A DNA stretch of 35,000 nucleotides from positions 42,501 through 77,500 of the forward strand of contig NW_026728920.1 of assembly GCF_030272615.1 (NCBI RefSeq), written 5' to 3'. Below the pieces are notes generated by a model, which searched no databases, was not told where the DNA came from, and worked only from the letters and a program-made list of their open reading frames with translations. This document shows, one piece after another, positions 9,554-21,830 of the stretch. This stretch comes from Cryptomeria japonica. Taxonomy: Eukaryota > Streptophyta > Pinopsida > Cupressales > Cupressaceae. Position 1 is the first letter of the stretch, and every line of letters begins with the position of its first letter. A program made the translations under genes and the position numbers.

Positions 9554-12500
9554 TTGGTGCGCACAACTTGCCTGGGCTGCACACCAGGGCGGGCTCAAGA
9601 TGGCACCCGCGTTCCGTTTTTTTCACTATCTTTCAAAACGGAAATTTTAAAATCTCGTTTTTTTTTTTTTTTTGCCTTTTCTGGAAATTAGTGAAGGCAG
9701 CGCATCAAAGGTGCGCAATGCTGGTGCGAACCCGGGAGCGCTCCGATGTGTGCTCCAAGGTGCGGCGTGCACGAAGTCCGAGCCCGGCTTGCCCCGGGTG
9801 CGCACCTCGCGTGCACCTTCGCCGGGGTGAGCACCTTGGCTGGGTTGCGCGCCCTGGTGCGCACCAAGGAGCGCTCTGAAGTGTGCTCCAAGGTGCGGCG
9901 TGCACGAAGTCGGAGCTCGGTTTGCCCCGGGTGTGCACCTCGGGTGCGCACCTCGCGTGCACCTTCGCTGCGGTGGGCACCTTGGCTGGGTTGCGCGCCT
10001 TGGTGGGCACCATGCAGTGCACGAAGTCGGAGCCCGGTTTGCCCCGGGCGCGCACCTCCGCCAGGGTGGGCACCTTGGTGCGCACAACTTGCCTGGGCTG
10101 CGCACCAGGAAGGGCTCAAGATGGCACCCGCGTTCCGTTTTTTTCACTATCTTTCAGAACGGAAATTTTAAAATATCGTTTTTTTTTGCCTTTTCTGGAA
10201 ATTAGTGAAGGCAGCGCATCAAAGGTGCGCAACGCTGGTGCGAACCTGGGAGCGCTCCGATGTGTGCTCCAAGGTGCGGCGTGCACGAAGTCGGAGCCCG
10301 GTTTGCCCCGGGTGCGCCCTGGTGGGCACCATGGTGCGCACCAAGGAGCGCTCCGAAGTGTGCTCCAAGGTGCGGCCTGCACGAAGTCGGAGCCCGGTTT
10401 GCCCCGGGCGTGCACCGCGGGTGGGCACCTTGGTGCGCATGCCTTGCCTGGGCTGCGCACCAGGGCGGGCTCAAGATGGCACCCGCGTTCCGTTTTTTTC
10501 ACTATCTTTCAAAACGGAAATTTTAAAATCTCATTTTTTTTTGCCTTTTCTGGAAATTAGTGAAGGCAGCGCATCAAAGGTGCGCACCTCGCTGCCCACC
10601 ACGGTGCGCAACGCCGGTGGGCACCCGGGAGTGCTTCGAAGTGTGCTCCAAGGTGCTGCGTGCACGTTGTCGGAGCCCGGTTTGCCCCGGGTGCGCACCT
10701 CGCGTGCACCTTCGTCGGGGTGGGCACCTTGGCTGGGTTTGCCCCGGCTGCGCTCCGAAGCGGGGTTATTGGAGCGCCGCCTCTTTTTTTGTCGGAGCGT
10801 TTGGTGGGGTTTCTCGCATTGGCTCTTCCCAGGCCCGGTTGCCACCCTGGCGCGCACGAAGTCGGAAGTAGGGTTAATTGCCCGGGTGCGCACCTTTGCC
10901 AGGGTGGGCACCTTACCTGGGCTGTGCACCAGGGCGGGCTCAAGATGGCACCCGCGTTCCGTTTTTTTCACTATCTTTCAAAACGGAAATTTTAAAATCT
11001 CCTCTTTTTTTTGCCTTTTCTGGAAATTAGTGAAGGCAGCGCATCAAAGGTGCGCACCTCGCTGCCCACCTTGGTGTGCTCTGAGGTGCGCACCCGGGAG
11101 CGCTACGAAGTGTGCTCCAAGGTGCGGCGTGCACGTTGTCGGAGCCCGGTTTGCCCCGGGTGCGCACCTCGCCTGCACCTTGGCCGGGGTGGGCACCCTG
11201 GCTGGGTTTGCCCAGGGTGCGCTCCGAAGCGGGGTTACTGGAGCGCCCCCTCTTTTTTTGTCAGAGCGTTTGGTGGGGTTTCTCGCATTGGCTCTTCCCA
11301 GGCCCGGTTGTTGGGTGCGCTCCCACCCTGGCGCGCGCGAAGTTGGAAGTTGGGTTAATTGCCCGGGCGCGCACCTTCGCCAGGGTGGGCACCTTGGTGC
11401 GCACACCTTGGCTGGGCTGCGCACCAGGGCGGGCTCAAGATGGCACCAGCATTCCCTTTTTCTCACTATCTTTCAAAACGGAAATTTTAAAATCTCGTTT
11501 TTTTTTGCCTTTTATGGAAATTAGTGAAGGCATCGCATCAAAGGTGCGCACCTCGCTGCCCACCTTGGTGTGCTCCGAGGTGCCCACCACGGTGCGCTCC
11601 GAGGTGCCCACCACGGTGCGCAACGCCGGTGCGAACCCGGGAGCGCCCCGATGTGTGCTCCAAGGTGCGGCGTGCACGAAGCCGGACCCCGGTTTGCCCC
11701 GGGTGCGCACCTCGCGTGCACCTTGGTGCGCACACCTTGGCTGGGTTGCGCGGCCTGGTGGGCACCATGGTGCGCACCAAGGAGCGCTCCGAAGTGTGCT
11801 CCAAGGTGCGGCGTGCACGAAGTCCTAGCCCGGTTTGCCCCGGGTGCGCACCTTCGCCGCGGTGGGCACCATGGCGTGCACGAAGTCGGAGCCCGGTTTG
11901 CCCCGGGTGCGCACCTCGCGTGCACCTTCGCCGGGGTGGGCACCTCGGCTGGGTTGCGCGCCCTGGTGCGCACCAAGGAGCGCTCCGAAGTGTGCTCCAA
12001 GGTGCGGCGTGCACGAAGTCGGAGCCCGGTTTGCCCCGGGTGCGCACCTTCGCCGCGGTGGGCACCCTGGTGCGCACCATGGCGTGCACGAAGTCGGAGC
12101 CCGGTTTGCCCCGGGTGCGCACCTCGCGTGCACCTTCGGCGGGGTTGCGCGCCCTGGTGCGCACCAAGGAGCGCTCCGAAGTGTGCTCCAAGGTGCGGCG
12201 TGCACGAAGTCGGAGCCCGGTTTGCCCCGGGTGCGCACCTCGCGTGCACCTTCGTCGGGGTGGGCACCTTGGCTGGGTTTGCCCCGGCTGCGCTCCGAAG
12301 CGGGGTTATTGGAGCGCCGCCTCTTTTTTTGTCGGAGCGTTTGGTGGGGTTTCTCGCATTGGCTCTTCCCAGGCCCGGTTGCCACCCTGGCGCGCACGAA
12401 GTCGGAAGTAGGGTTAATTGCCCGGGTGCGCACCTTTGCCAGGGTGGGCACCTTACCTGGGCTGTGCACCAGGGCGGGCTCAAGATGGCACCCGCGTTCC

Positions 12501-15148
12501 GTTTTTTTCACTATCTTTCAAAACGGAAATTTTAAAATCTCCTCTTTTTTTTGCCTTTTCTGGAAATTAGTGAAGGCAGCGCATCAAAGGTGCGCACCTC
12601 GCTGCCCACCTTGGTGTGCTCTGAGGTGCGCACCCGGGAGCGCTACGAAGTGTGCTCCAAGGTGCGGCGTGCACGTTGTCGGAGCCCGGTTTGCCCCGGG
12701 TGCGCACCTCGCCTGCACCTTGGCCGGGGTGGGCACCCTGGCTGGGTTTGCCCAGGGTGGGCTCCGAAGCGGGGTTACTGGAGCGCCCCCTCTTTTTTTG
12801 TCAGAGCGTTTGGTGGGGTTTCTCGCATTGGCTCTTCCCAGGCCCGGTTGTTGGGTGCGCTCCCACCTTGGCGCGCGCGAAGTTGGAAGTTGGGTTAATT
12901 GCCCGGGCGCGCACCTTCGCCAGGGTGGGCACCTTGGTGCGCACACCTTGGCTGGGCTGCGCACCAGGGCGGGCTCAAGATGGCACCAGCATTCCCTTTT
13001 TCTCACTATCTTTCAAAACGGAAATTTTAAAATCTCGTTTTTTTTTGCCTTTTATGGAAATTAGTGAAGGCATCGCATCAAAGGTGCGCACCTCGCTGCC
13101 CACCTTGGTGTGCTCCGAGGTGCCCACCACGGTGCGCTCCGAGGTGCCCACCACGGTGCGCAACGCCGGTGCGAACCCGGGAGCGCCCCGATGTGTGCTC
13201 CAAGGTGCGGCGTGCACGAAGCCGGACCCCGGTTTGCCCCGGGTGCGCACCTCGCGTGCACCTTGGTGCGCACACCTTGGCTGGGTTGCGCGGCCTGGTG
13301 GGCACCATGGTGCGCACCAAGGAGCGCTCCAAAGTGTGCTCCAAGGTGCGGCGTGCACGAAGTCCTAGCCCGGTTTGCCCCGGGTGCGCACCTTCGCCGC
13401 GGTGGGCACCATGGCGTGCACGAAGTCGGAGCCCGGTTTGCCCCGGGTGCGCACCTCGCGTGCACCTTCGCCGGGGTGGGCACCTCGGCTGGGTTGCGCG
13501 CCCTGGTGCGCACCAAGGAGCGCTCCGAAGTGTGCTCCAAGGTGCGGCGTGCACGAAGTCGGAGCCCGGTTTGCCCCGGGTGCGCACCTTCGCCGCGGTG
13601 GGCACCCTGGTGCGCACCATGGCGTGCACGAAGTCGGAGCCCGGTTTGCCCCGGGTGCGCACCTCGCGTGCACCTTCGGCGGGGTTGCGCGCCCTGGTGC
13701 GCACCAAGGAGCGCTCCGAAGTGTGCTCCAAGGTGCGGCGTGCACGAAGTCGGAGCCCGGTTTGCCCCGGGTGCGCACCTCGCGTGCACCTTCGGCGGGG
13801 TTGCGCGCCCTGGTGGGCACCATGGTGCGCACCAAGGAGCGCTCCGAAGTGTGCTCCAAGGTGCGGCGTGCACGAAGTCGGAGCCCGGTTTGCCCCGGGT
13901 GCGCACCTCGCGTGCACCTTCGCCGCGGTGGGCACCATGGCGTGCACGAAGTCGGAGCCCGGTTTGCCCCGGGTGCGCACCTCGCGTGCACCTTCGCCGG
14001 GGTGGGCACCTCGGCTGGGTTGCGCGCCCTGGTGCGCACCAAGGAGCGCTCTGAAGTGTGCTCCAAGGTGCGGCGTGCACGAAGTCGGAGCCCGGTTTGC
14101 CCCGGGTGCGCACCTCGCGTGCACCTTCGCCGCGGTGGGCACCATGGCGTGCACGAAGTCGGAGCCCGGTTTGCCCCGGGTGCGCACCCCGCGTGCACCT
14201 TCGCCGGGGTGGGCACCTCGGCTGGGTTGCGCGCCCTGGTGCGCACCAAGGAGCGCTCCGAAGTGTGCTCCAAGGTGCGGCGTGCACGAAGTCGGAGCCC
14301 GGTTTGCCCCGGGTGCGCACCTCGCGTGCACCTTCGCCGCGGTGGGCACCTTGGCTGGGTTGGGCACCATTGAGCGCTCCGAAGTGTGCTCCAAGGTGCG
14401 CACCATGGCCCTCCAAGGTGCGCAGCATGGCGTGCACGAAGTCGGAGCCCGGTTTGCCCCGGGTGCGCACCTCGCGTGCACCTTCGCCAGGGTGGGCACC
14501 TCGGTGCGCACACCTTCTCAATGTTTTCTTGCCTTTTCTGGAAATTGGTGAAGGCAGCGCATCAAAGGTGCGCACCTCGGTGTGCTCCGAGGTGCGAACC
14601 CGAGAGCGCTCCGAGGTGCCCACGAAGTCGAAAGTCGGGTTAATTGCATTGTTTTCCCCGGGTGCGCTCCGAGGTGCGCAACATCGGTGCGCACCAAGGA
14701 GGGCTCCGAAGTGTGCTCCAAGGTGCGCACGATTCGGAGCTCGGTTTGCCCGGGGTGCGCACACCTTGGCTGGGTTGCGCACCCTTTGTGCGCTCCAAGG
14801 TGCGCACGAAGTCGGAGCTCGGTTTGCCCCGGGTGCGCACCTTCGCCAGGGTGCGCACCTTGATGCGCACGCCTTGGCTGGGCTGCGCACCTTGGTGGGC
14901 GCCATGGTGCGCACCTTTCGTGCGCTCCAAGGTGCGCACGAAGTCGGAGCTCGGTTTGCCCCGGGTGCGCACCTTGGTGGGCGCCATGGTGCACTCCGAG
15001 GTGCCCAAGATTGGTGCGCACCAAGGAGCGCTCCGAAGTGCGCTCCAAGGTGCGCAGGTGCGCGCGAAGTCGAAAGTTGGGTTAATTGTCCGGTTTGCCT
15101 CGGGTGCGCACCTTGCGTGCACCTTCGCCAGGGTGGGCGCCTTGGTGC
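9554..15148. repeat. GGTGCGCACC array with AT-rich two-hairpin modules, unit 2
   Basis: Same organisation as in unit 1, including the five intact and two damaged first hairpins. The minus-strand open frame 13061-15184 (707 codons) spans most of it, together with overlapping long frames on the other strand. That pattern fits a GC-rich, near-palindromic repeat with few stop triplets, not a gene. Confidence 0.88.
10669..13794. repeat. Internal 1540-bp tandem duplication, unit 2
   Basis: Copies begin at about 10669 and 12209, with homology ending at 13794. The same base differences between the two halves are seen as in unit 1, so the duplication came before the split of units 1 and 2. Confidence 0.9.
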
Positions 15149-15740
15149 GCACACCTTGGCTGGGCTGCGCACCCGGGCGCGCACACCTTGGCACCCGCGT
15201 TTCCTTCATTTTAAATTTTTTTTTTTTACAATCTCTCAAGTGGGAAATTCTATAATCTCAACTTTTTTTGCCTTTTCAGGAAACTTTTGAATGGAGCGCA
15301 TCATTGGTGCGCTCCGAAGTGTGCTCCAAGGTGCGCACCTCTGGTGTGCTCCAAAGCTCTCTCCAGCTGCGTGCACCTGCCCCGGCCGCGCACCCGGCCC
15401 CGCCCAGCTTCGCTCACCTGTCCCGGGCGTCTGGTGCGGAACCTTAGAGTAAGAAACATCACCGTGCACCTTGGCCAACGTGCGCGACTCGACCGAGCGC
15501 GCACTGGCCGAGGTGCACACCGATTTCACCTGGGTGCGCGCGCAGCACCTCGGGCGCACCGGGGTGCGCGCACAACGCCCGGGTTGCACCGTGGCCTGTG
15601 TGCTCGGGGCGCCTCGGGTGCGCGCTCGGTGTCGCCCCCGCGCGCGCGGTAGTGCGGGCAGCGCACCCCGGCCCGGCCCGGCCCCGACGAGAACGCAAAC
15701 GGGCAAAAGGTTTATTCAAATAGCATTGCGACGCCCGGCG

Positions 15741-15753
15741 AAAAACTAAGAAA
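15741..15753 (-). terminator. Altered Pol III terminator of 5S copy 3
   Basis: The first T run after the gene is interrupted on the minus strand (TTTCTT in place of TTTTTT) by a change at 15750. The distal T5 run (15745 to 15741) remains, so termination probably shifts about eight nt downstream and gives a longer 3' tail. Confidence 0.7.
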
Positions 15754-15871
15754 GGGTGCAACACCGGGACTTCCCGGGAGGTCACCCATCCCAGTACTAC
15801 TCCGGCCCAAGCGCGCTTAACTGCGGAGTTCTGATGGGATCCGGTGCACTAACGCTGGTATGATCGCACCC
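15754..15871 (-). rRNA. 5S rRNA: 5S ribosomal RNA, copy 3
   Basis: The transcribed 118 nt match copies 1 and 2, including both internal promoter boxes and the paired CCGG arm. It differs in its flank: the immediate T6 stop is broken, leaving only the more distant T5 run. Still likely to be transcribed. Confidence 0.95.
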
Positions 15872-16663
15872 GTTATGAGCTTGTCGCAGTGTGTACTTAG
15901 CAAACCGCGACCCACGTGCGAATCCACCCCGGCCACCCACCCCCGTCGAGGTGCACACCCTCCCTCGCGAAGTGCGCCCCGTTCGCCAAGTGTGAGCCCT
16001 GCCCGGGTGCGCGCACCTTGCTAGGGCGTCGGGTGTGCACCCGGCCCGGCCTACGTGCGTGCACCTGGACGGGGCGTCGTGTGCGTGCAGTGTCCCGTCT
16101 GCAACGCGGTGCCCACACACCACCTCGGGCGCAACGACCTGCGCTCACATGTGGGCCGAGTGCACCTTGGTGCATGTTCGGGGCGCCTCGGGTGCACGCT
16201 CGATCTTGCCCCGGTGCACCAAGGCGCTCGGTTTGCCCCGGGTGCGCACTTGGTGCAAGGTGGGCACCCAAAATAGGGATCAAGCACCAAAACACAAGTT
16301 TCGGGATGCAAAATGGGACCCAAGGACCACAAATGCGTTCCAAGACCCATGATGGGTCCACGAGAACAAAAATGTGTTCCGAGACTTAATAAACAAATAT
16401 TGGGTTTTAGGAGAAGAAACATGCTCTGATGCCCAAAACGAGAATCGACCCCGAAAAGGCCACAGGCCAAAAGTGGGATGCGAGACAAAAAAAAATGGGA
16501 CCCGAGGACCAAAATTGGGTTCCCAGGTCGAAGACAGGGCAACCGGACAAGAAACGACCTCTAAGGCTCGAAATGAGTCCCGACGACTAAAACTTGACAA
16601 GAAGCACCCATCAGGCACCCAACTCGACACCCATGGGATGCCGACCCACCCGGGCTTCCACCT

Positions 16664-17127
16664 AGCACACCTTGGCACCCACCCACCCTCGCACCCAACC
16701 TCGCACCCAACTTAGCACCTTTGAACCCACATTGGCACTCACCCTGACCCTGGCACCTTGGAACCCACATTGGCACTCACCTTGACCCTGGCACCCACCT
16801 TTGCACTCACCTTGGGACCCACCCTGGCTCCCACCTCGGCACCCACCCAGACACCCACCTTGGTTCCTTGGCACCCACCTTGGATCCTTGGCACCCACCC
16901 CGACACCCACCTTGGCACGCAACTTGGCTACTTGCCACCCACCTTGGCTCCTTGACGCCCACCCCGACAACCACCCCGTGACCTACCCTGGCTAGGGTTG
17001 GTGCACACCCACCCTGGTGCCCACCTTGGCACCCACCCCATGACCCACCTTGGCACGCACCTTAGTACCCACCCCGTTACCCACCCTAGGACCCACCCCG
17101 TGACCCACCTTGGCCAGGGTGGGTGCC
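16664..17127. repeat. CCCACC/TTGGCA minisatellite, unit 3
   Basis: Same length and structure as in units 1 and 2, ending in the GGCCAGGGTGGGTGC phrase that marks the junction with the GGTGCGCACC array. Confidence 0.9.
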
Positions 17128-20100
17128 TTGGTGCGCACAACTTGCCTGGGCTGCACACCAGGGCGGGCTCAAGATGGCACCCGCGTTCCGTTTTTTTCAC
17201 TATCTTTCAAAACGGAAATTTTAAAATCTCGTTTTTTTTTTTTTTTTGCCTTTTCTGGAAATTAGTGAAGGCAGCGCATCAAAGGTGCGCAATGCTGGTG
17301 CGAACCCGGGAGCGCTCCGATGTGTGCTCCAAGGTGCGGCGTGCACGAAGTCCGAGCCCGGCTTGCCCCGGGTGCGCACCTCGCGTGCACCTTCGCCGGG
17401 GTGAGCACCTTGGCTGGGTTGCGCGCCCTGGTGCGCACCAAGGAGCGCTCTGAAGTGTGCTCCAAGGTGCGGCGTGCACGAAGTCGGAGCTCGGTTTGCC
17501 CCGGGTGTGCACCTCGGGTGCGCACCTCGCGTGCACCTTCGCTGCGGTGGGCACCTTGGCTGGGTTGCGCGCCTTGGTGGGCACCATGCAGTGCACGAAG
17601 TCGGAGCCCGGTTTGCCCCGGGCGCGCACCTCCGCCAGGGTGGGCACCTTGGTGCGCACAACTTGCCTGGGCTGCGCACCAGGAAGGGCTCAAGATGGCA
17701 CCCGCGTTCCGTTTTTTTCACTATCTTTCAGAACGGAAATTTTAAAATATCGTTTTTTTTTGCCTTTTCTGGAAATTAGTGAAGGCAGCGCATCAAAGGT
17801 GCGCAACGCTGGTGCGAACCTGGGAGCGCTCCGATGTGTGCTCCAAGGTGCGGCGTGCACGAAGTCGGAGCCCGGTTTGCCCCGGGTGCGCCCTGGTGGG
17901 CACCATGGTGCGCACCAAGGAGCGCTCCGAAGTGTGCTCCAAGGTGCGGCCTGCACGAAGTCGGAGCCCGGTTTGCCCCGGGTGTGCACCGCGGGTGGGC
18001 ACCTTGGTGCGCATGCCTTGCCTGGGCTGCGCACCAGGGCGGGCTCAAGATGGCACCCGCGTTCCGTTTTTTTCACTATCTTTCAAAACGGAAATTTTAA
18101 AATCTCATTTTTTTTTGCCTTTTCTGGAAATTAGTGAAGGCAGCGCATCAAAGGTGCGCACCTCGCTGCCCACCACGGTGCGCAACGCCGGTGGGCACCC
18201 GGGAGTGCTTCGAAGTGTGCTCCAAGGTGCTGCGTGCACGTTGTCGGAGCCCGGTTTGCCCCGGGTGCGCACCTCGCGTGCACCTTCGTCGGGGTGGGCA
18301 CCTTGGCTGGGTTTGCCCCGGCTGCGCTCCGAAGCGGGGTTATTGGAGCGCCGCCTCTTTTTTTGTCGGAGCGTTTGGTGGGGTTTCTCGCATTGGCTCT
18401 TCCCAGGCCCGGTTGCCACCCTGGCGCGCACGAAGTCGGAAGTAGGGTTAATTGCCCGGGTGCGCACCTTTGCCAGGGTGGGCACCTTACCTGGGCTGTG
18501 CACCCGGGCGGGCTCAAGATGGCACCCGCGTTCCGTTTTTTTCACTATCTTTCAAAACGGAAATTTTAAAATCTCCTCTTTTTTTTGCCTTTTCTGGAAA
18601 TTAGTGAAGGCAGCGCATCAAAGGTGCGCACCTCGCTGCCCACCTTGGTGTGCTCTGAGGTGCGCACCCGGGAGCGCTACGAAGTGTGCTCCAAGGTGCG
18701 GCGTGCACGTTGTCGGAGCCCGGTTTGCCCCGGGTGCGCACCTCGCCTGCACCTTGGCCGGGGTGGGCACCCTGGCTGGGTTTGCCCAGGGTGCGCTCCG
18801 AAGCGGGGTTACTGGAGCGCCCCCTCTTTTTTTGTCAGAGCGTTTGGTGGGGTTTCTCGCATTGGCTCTTCCCAGGCCCGGTTGTTGGGTGCGCTCCCAC
18901 CCTGGCGCGCGCGAAGTTGGAAGTTGGGTTAATTGCCCGGGCGCGCACCTTCGCCAGGGTGGGCACCTTGGTGCGCACACCTTGGCTGGGCTGCGCACCA
19001 GGGCGGGCTCAAGATGGCACCAGCATTCCCTTTTTCTCACTATCTTTCAAAACGGAAATTTTAAAATCTCGTTTTCTTTTGCCTTTTATGGAAATTAGTG
19101 AAGGCATCGCATCAAAGGTGCGCACCTCGCTGCCCACCTTGGTGTGCTCCGAGGTGCCCACCACGGTGCGCTCCGAGGTGCCCACCACGGTGCGCAACGC
19201 CGGTGCGAACCCGGGAGCGCCCCGATGTGTGCTCCAAGGTGCGGCGTGCACGAAGCCGGACCCCGGTTTGCCCCGGGTGCGCACCTCGCGTGCACCTTGG
19301 TGCGCACACCTTGGCTGGGTTGCGCGGCCTGGTGGGCACCATGGTGCGCACCAAGGAGCGCTCCGAAGTGTGCTCCAAGGTGCGGCGTGCACGAAGTCCT
19401 AGCCCGGTTTGCCCCGGGTGCGCACCTTCGCCGCGGTGGGCACCATGGCGTGCACGAAGTCGGAGCCCGGTTTGCCCCGGGTGCGCACCTCGCGTGCACC
19501 TTCGCCGGGGTGGGCACCTCGGCTGGGTTGCGCGCCCTGGTGCGCACCAAGGAGCGCTCCGAAGTGTGCTCCAAGGTGCGGCGTGCACGAAGTCGGAGCC
19601 CGGTTTGCCCCGGGTGCGCACCTCGCGTGCACCTTCGGCGGGGTTGCGCGCCCTGGTGCGCACCAAGGAGCGCTCCGAAGTGTGCTCCAAGGTGCGGCGT
19701 GCACGAAGTCGGAGCCCGGTTTGCCCCGGGTGCGCACCTCGCGTGCACCTTCGGCGGGGTTGCGCGCCCTGGTGGGCACCATGGTGCGCACCAAGGAGCG
19801 CTCCGAAGTGTGCTCCAAGGTGCGGCGTGCACGAAGTCGGAGCCCGGTTTGCCCCGGGTGCGCACCTCGCGTGCACCTTCGCCGCGGTGGGCACCATGGC
19901 GTGCACGAAGTCGGAGCCCGGTTTGCCCCGGGTGCGCACCTCGCGTGCACCTTCGCCGGGGTGGGCACCTCGGCTGGGTTGCGCGCCCTGGTGCGCACCA
20001 AGGAGCGCTCCGAAGTGTGCTCCAAGGTGCGGCGTGCACGAAGTCGGAGCCCGGTTTGCCCCGGGTGCGCACCTCGCGTGCACCTTCGCCGCGGTGGGCA

Positions 20101-21107
20101 CCATGGCGTGCACGAAGTCGGAGCCCGGTTTGCCTCGGGTGCGCACCCCGCGTGCACCTTCGCCGGGGTGGGCACCTCGGCTGGGTTGCGCGCCCTGGTG
20201 CGCACCAAGGAGCGCTCCGAAGTGTGCTCCAAGGTGCGGCGTGCACGAAGTCGGAGCCCGGTTTGCCCCGGGTGCGCACCTCGCGTGCACCTTCGCCGCG
20301 GTGGGCACCTTGGCTGGGTTGGGCACCATTGAGCGCTCCGAAGTGTGCTCCAAGGTGCGCACCATGGCCCTCCAAGGTGCGCAGCATGGCGTGCACGAAG
20401 TCGGAGCCCGGTTTGCCCCGGGTGCGCACCTCGCGTGCACCTTCGCCAGGGTGGGCACCTCGGTGCGCACACCTTCTCAATGTTTTCTTGCCTTTTCTGG
20501 AAATTGGTGAAGGCAGCGCATCAAAGGTGCGCACCTCGGTGTGCTCCGAGGTGCGAACCCGAGAGCGCTCCGAGGTGCCCACGAAGTCGAAAGTCGGGTT
20601 AATTGCATTGTTTTCCCCGGGTGCGCTCCGAGGTGCGCAACATCGGTGCGCACCAAGGAGGGCTCCGAAGTGTGCTCCAAGGTGCGCACGATTCGGAGCT
20701 CGGTTTGCCCGGGGTGCGCACACCTTGGCTGGGTTGCGCACCCTTTGTGCGCTCCAAGGTGCGCACGAAGTCGGAGCTCGGTTTGCCCCGGGTGCGCACC
20801 TTCGCCAGGGTGCGCACCTTGATGCGCACGCCTTGGCTGGGCTGCGCACCTTGGTGGGCGCCATGGTGCGCACCTTTCGTGCGCTCCAAGGTGCGCACGA
20901 AGTCGGAGCTCGGTTTGCCCCGGGTGCGCACCTTGGTGGGCGCCATGGTGCACTCCGAGGTGCCCAAGATTGGTGCGCAACAAGGAGCGCTCCGAAGTGC
21001 GCTCCAAGGTGCGCAGGTGCGCGCGAAGTCGAAAGTTGGGTTAATTGTCCGGTTTGCCTCGGGTGCGCACCTTGCGTGCACCTTCGCCAGGGTGGGCGCC
21101 TTGGTGC
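17128..21107. repeat. GGTGCGCACC array with AT-rich two-hairpin modules, unit 3 (shortened)
   Basis: Same modules as in units 1 and 2, but with a single 1540-bp element (from about 18243) and one 75-bp module fewer. With the duplication gone, frames on both strands stay open for about 700 codons (for example 19144-21249 plus and 19095-21143 minus), overlapping each other almost fully, which argues against coding. Confidence 0.87.
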
Positions 21108-21699
21108 GCACACCTTGGCTGGGCTGCGCACCCGGGCGCGCACACCTTGGCACCCGCGTTTCCTTCATTTTAAATTTTTTTTTTTTACAATCTCTCAAGT
21201 GGGAAATTCTATAATCTCAACTTTTTTTGCCTTTTCAGGAAACTTTTGAATGGAGCGCATCATTGGTGCGCTCCGAAGTGTGCTCCAAGGTGCGCACCTC
21301 TGGTGTGCTCCAAAGCTCTCTCCAGCTGCGTGCACCTGCCCCGGCCGCGCACCCGGCCCCGCCCAGCTTCGCTCACCTGTCCCGGGCGTCTGGTGCGGAA
21401 CCTTAGAGTAAGAAACATCACCGTGCACCTTGGCCAACGTGCGCGACTCGACCGAGCGCGCACTGGCCGAGGTGCACACCAATTTCACCTGGGTGCGCGC
21501 GCAGCACCTCGGGCGCACCGGGGTGCGCGCACAACGCCCGGGTTGCACCGTGGCCTGTGTGCTCGGGGCGCCTCGGGTGCGCGCTCGGTGTCGCCCCCGC
21601 GCGCGCGGTAGTGCGGGCAGCGCACCCCGGCCCGGCCCGGCCCCGACGAGAACGCAAACGGGCAAAAGGTTTATTCAAATAGCATTGCGACGCCCGGCG

Positions 21700-21712
21700 A
21701 AAAACTAAGAAA
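21700..21712 (-). terminator. Altered Pol III terminator of 5S copy 4
   Basis: Same interruption as in copy 3 (a G at 21709 on the plus strand breaks the T6 run). A T5 run at 21704 to 21700 remains as the likely stop. Confidence 0.7.
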
Positions 21713-21830
21713 GGGTGCAACACCGGGACTTCCCGGGAGGTCACCCATCCTAGTACTACTCCGGCCCAAGCGCGCTTAACTGCGGAGTTCTGATGGGATC
21801 CGGTGCACTAACGCTGGTATGATCGCACCC
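21713..21830 (-). rRNA. 5S rRNA: 5S ribosomal RNA, copy 4
   Basis: Full-length 5S gene with intact helix I, A-box region and C box. It differs from copies 1-3 at one base, nt 80 of the RNA (plus position 21751), where it has A instead of G just before the C box. From memory, A is the usual angiosperm base there, so this is either an ancestral variant or a chance reversion. It is the copy nearest the 35S promoters. Confidence 0.95.

Larger units (their letters stand above)
7575..15148. repeat. 5S-bearing macro-repeat, unit 2 (7574 bp)
   Basis: Full copy of unit 1 at a fixed offset of 7574. Every sub-part falls at the expected place and I saw no base difference from unit 1. The offset 7574 is not a multiple of three, so no reading frame could be carried on between units. 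The stretch 8298-9089, between the 5S gene and the minisatellite, holds no recognisable gene. Confidence 0.95.
15149..21107. repeat. 5S-bearing macro-repeat, unit 3 (short form, 5959 bp)
   Basis: Collinear with units 1 and 2 but 1615 bp shorter. One whole 1540-bp internal repeat is absent (only one AT-rich start block, at 19098, instead of two 1540 bp apart), and one 75-bp module is missing at about 19610; 1540+75 gives the difference exactly. It also has scattered single-base differences from units 1 and 2, for example a C interrupting the T run at about 19076. Spacer 15872-16663 has no recognisable gene. Confidence 0.94.
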
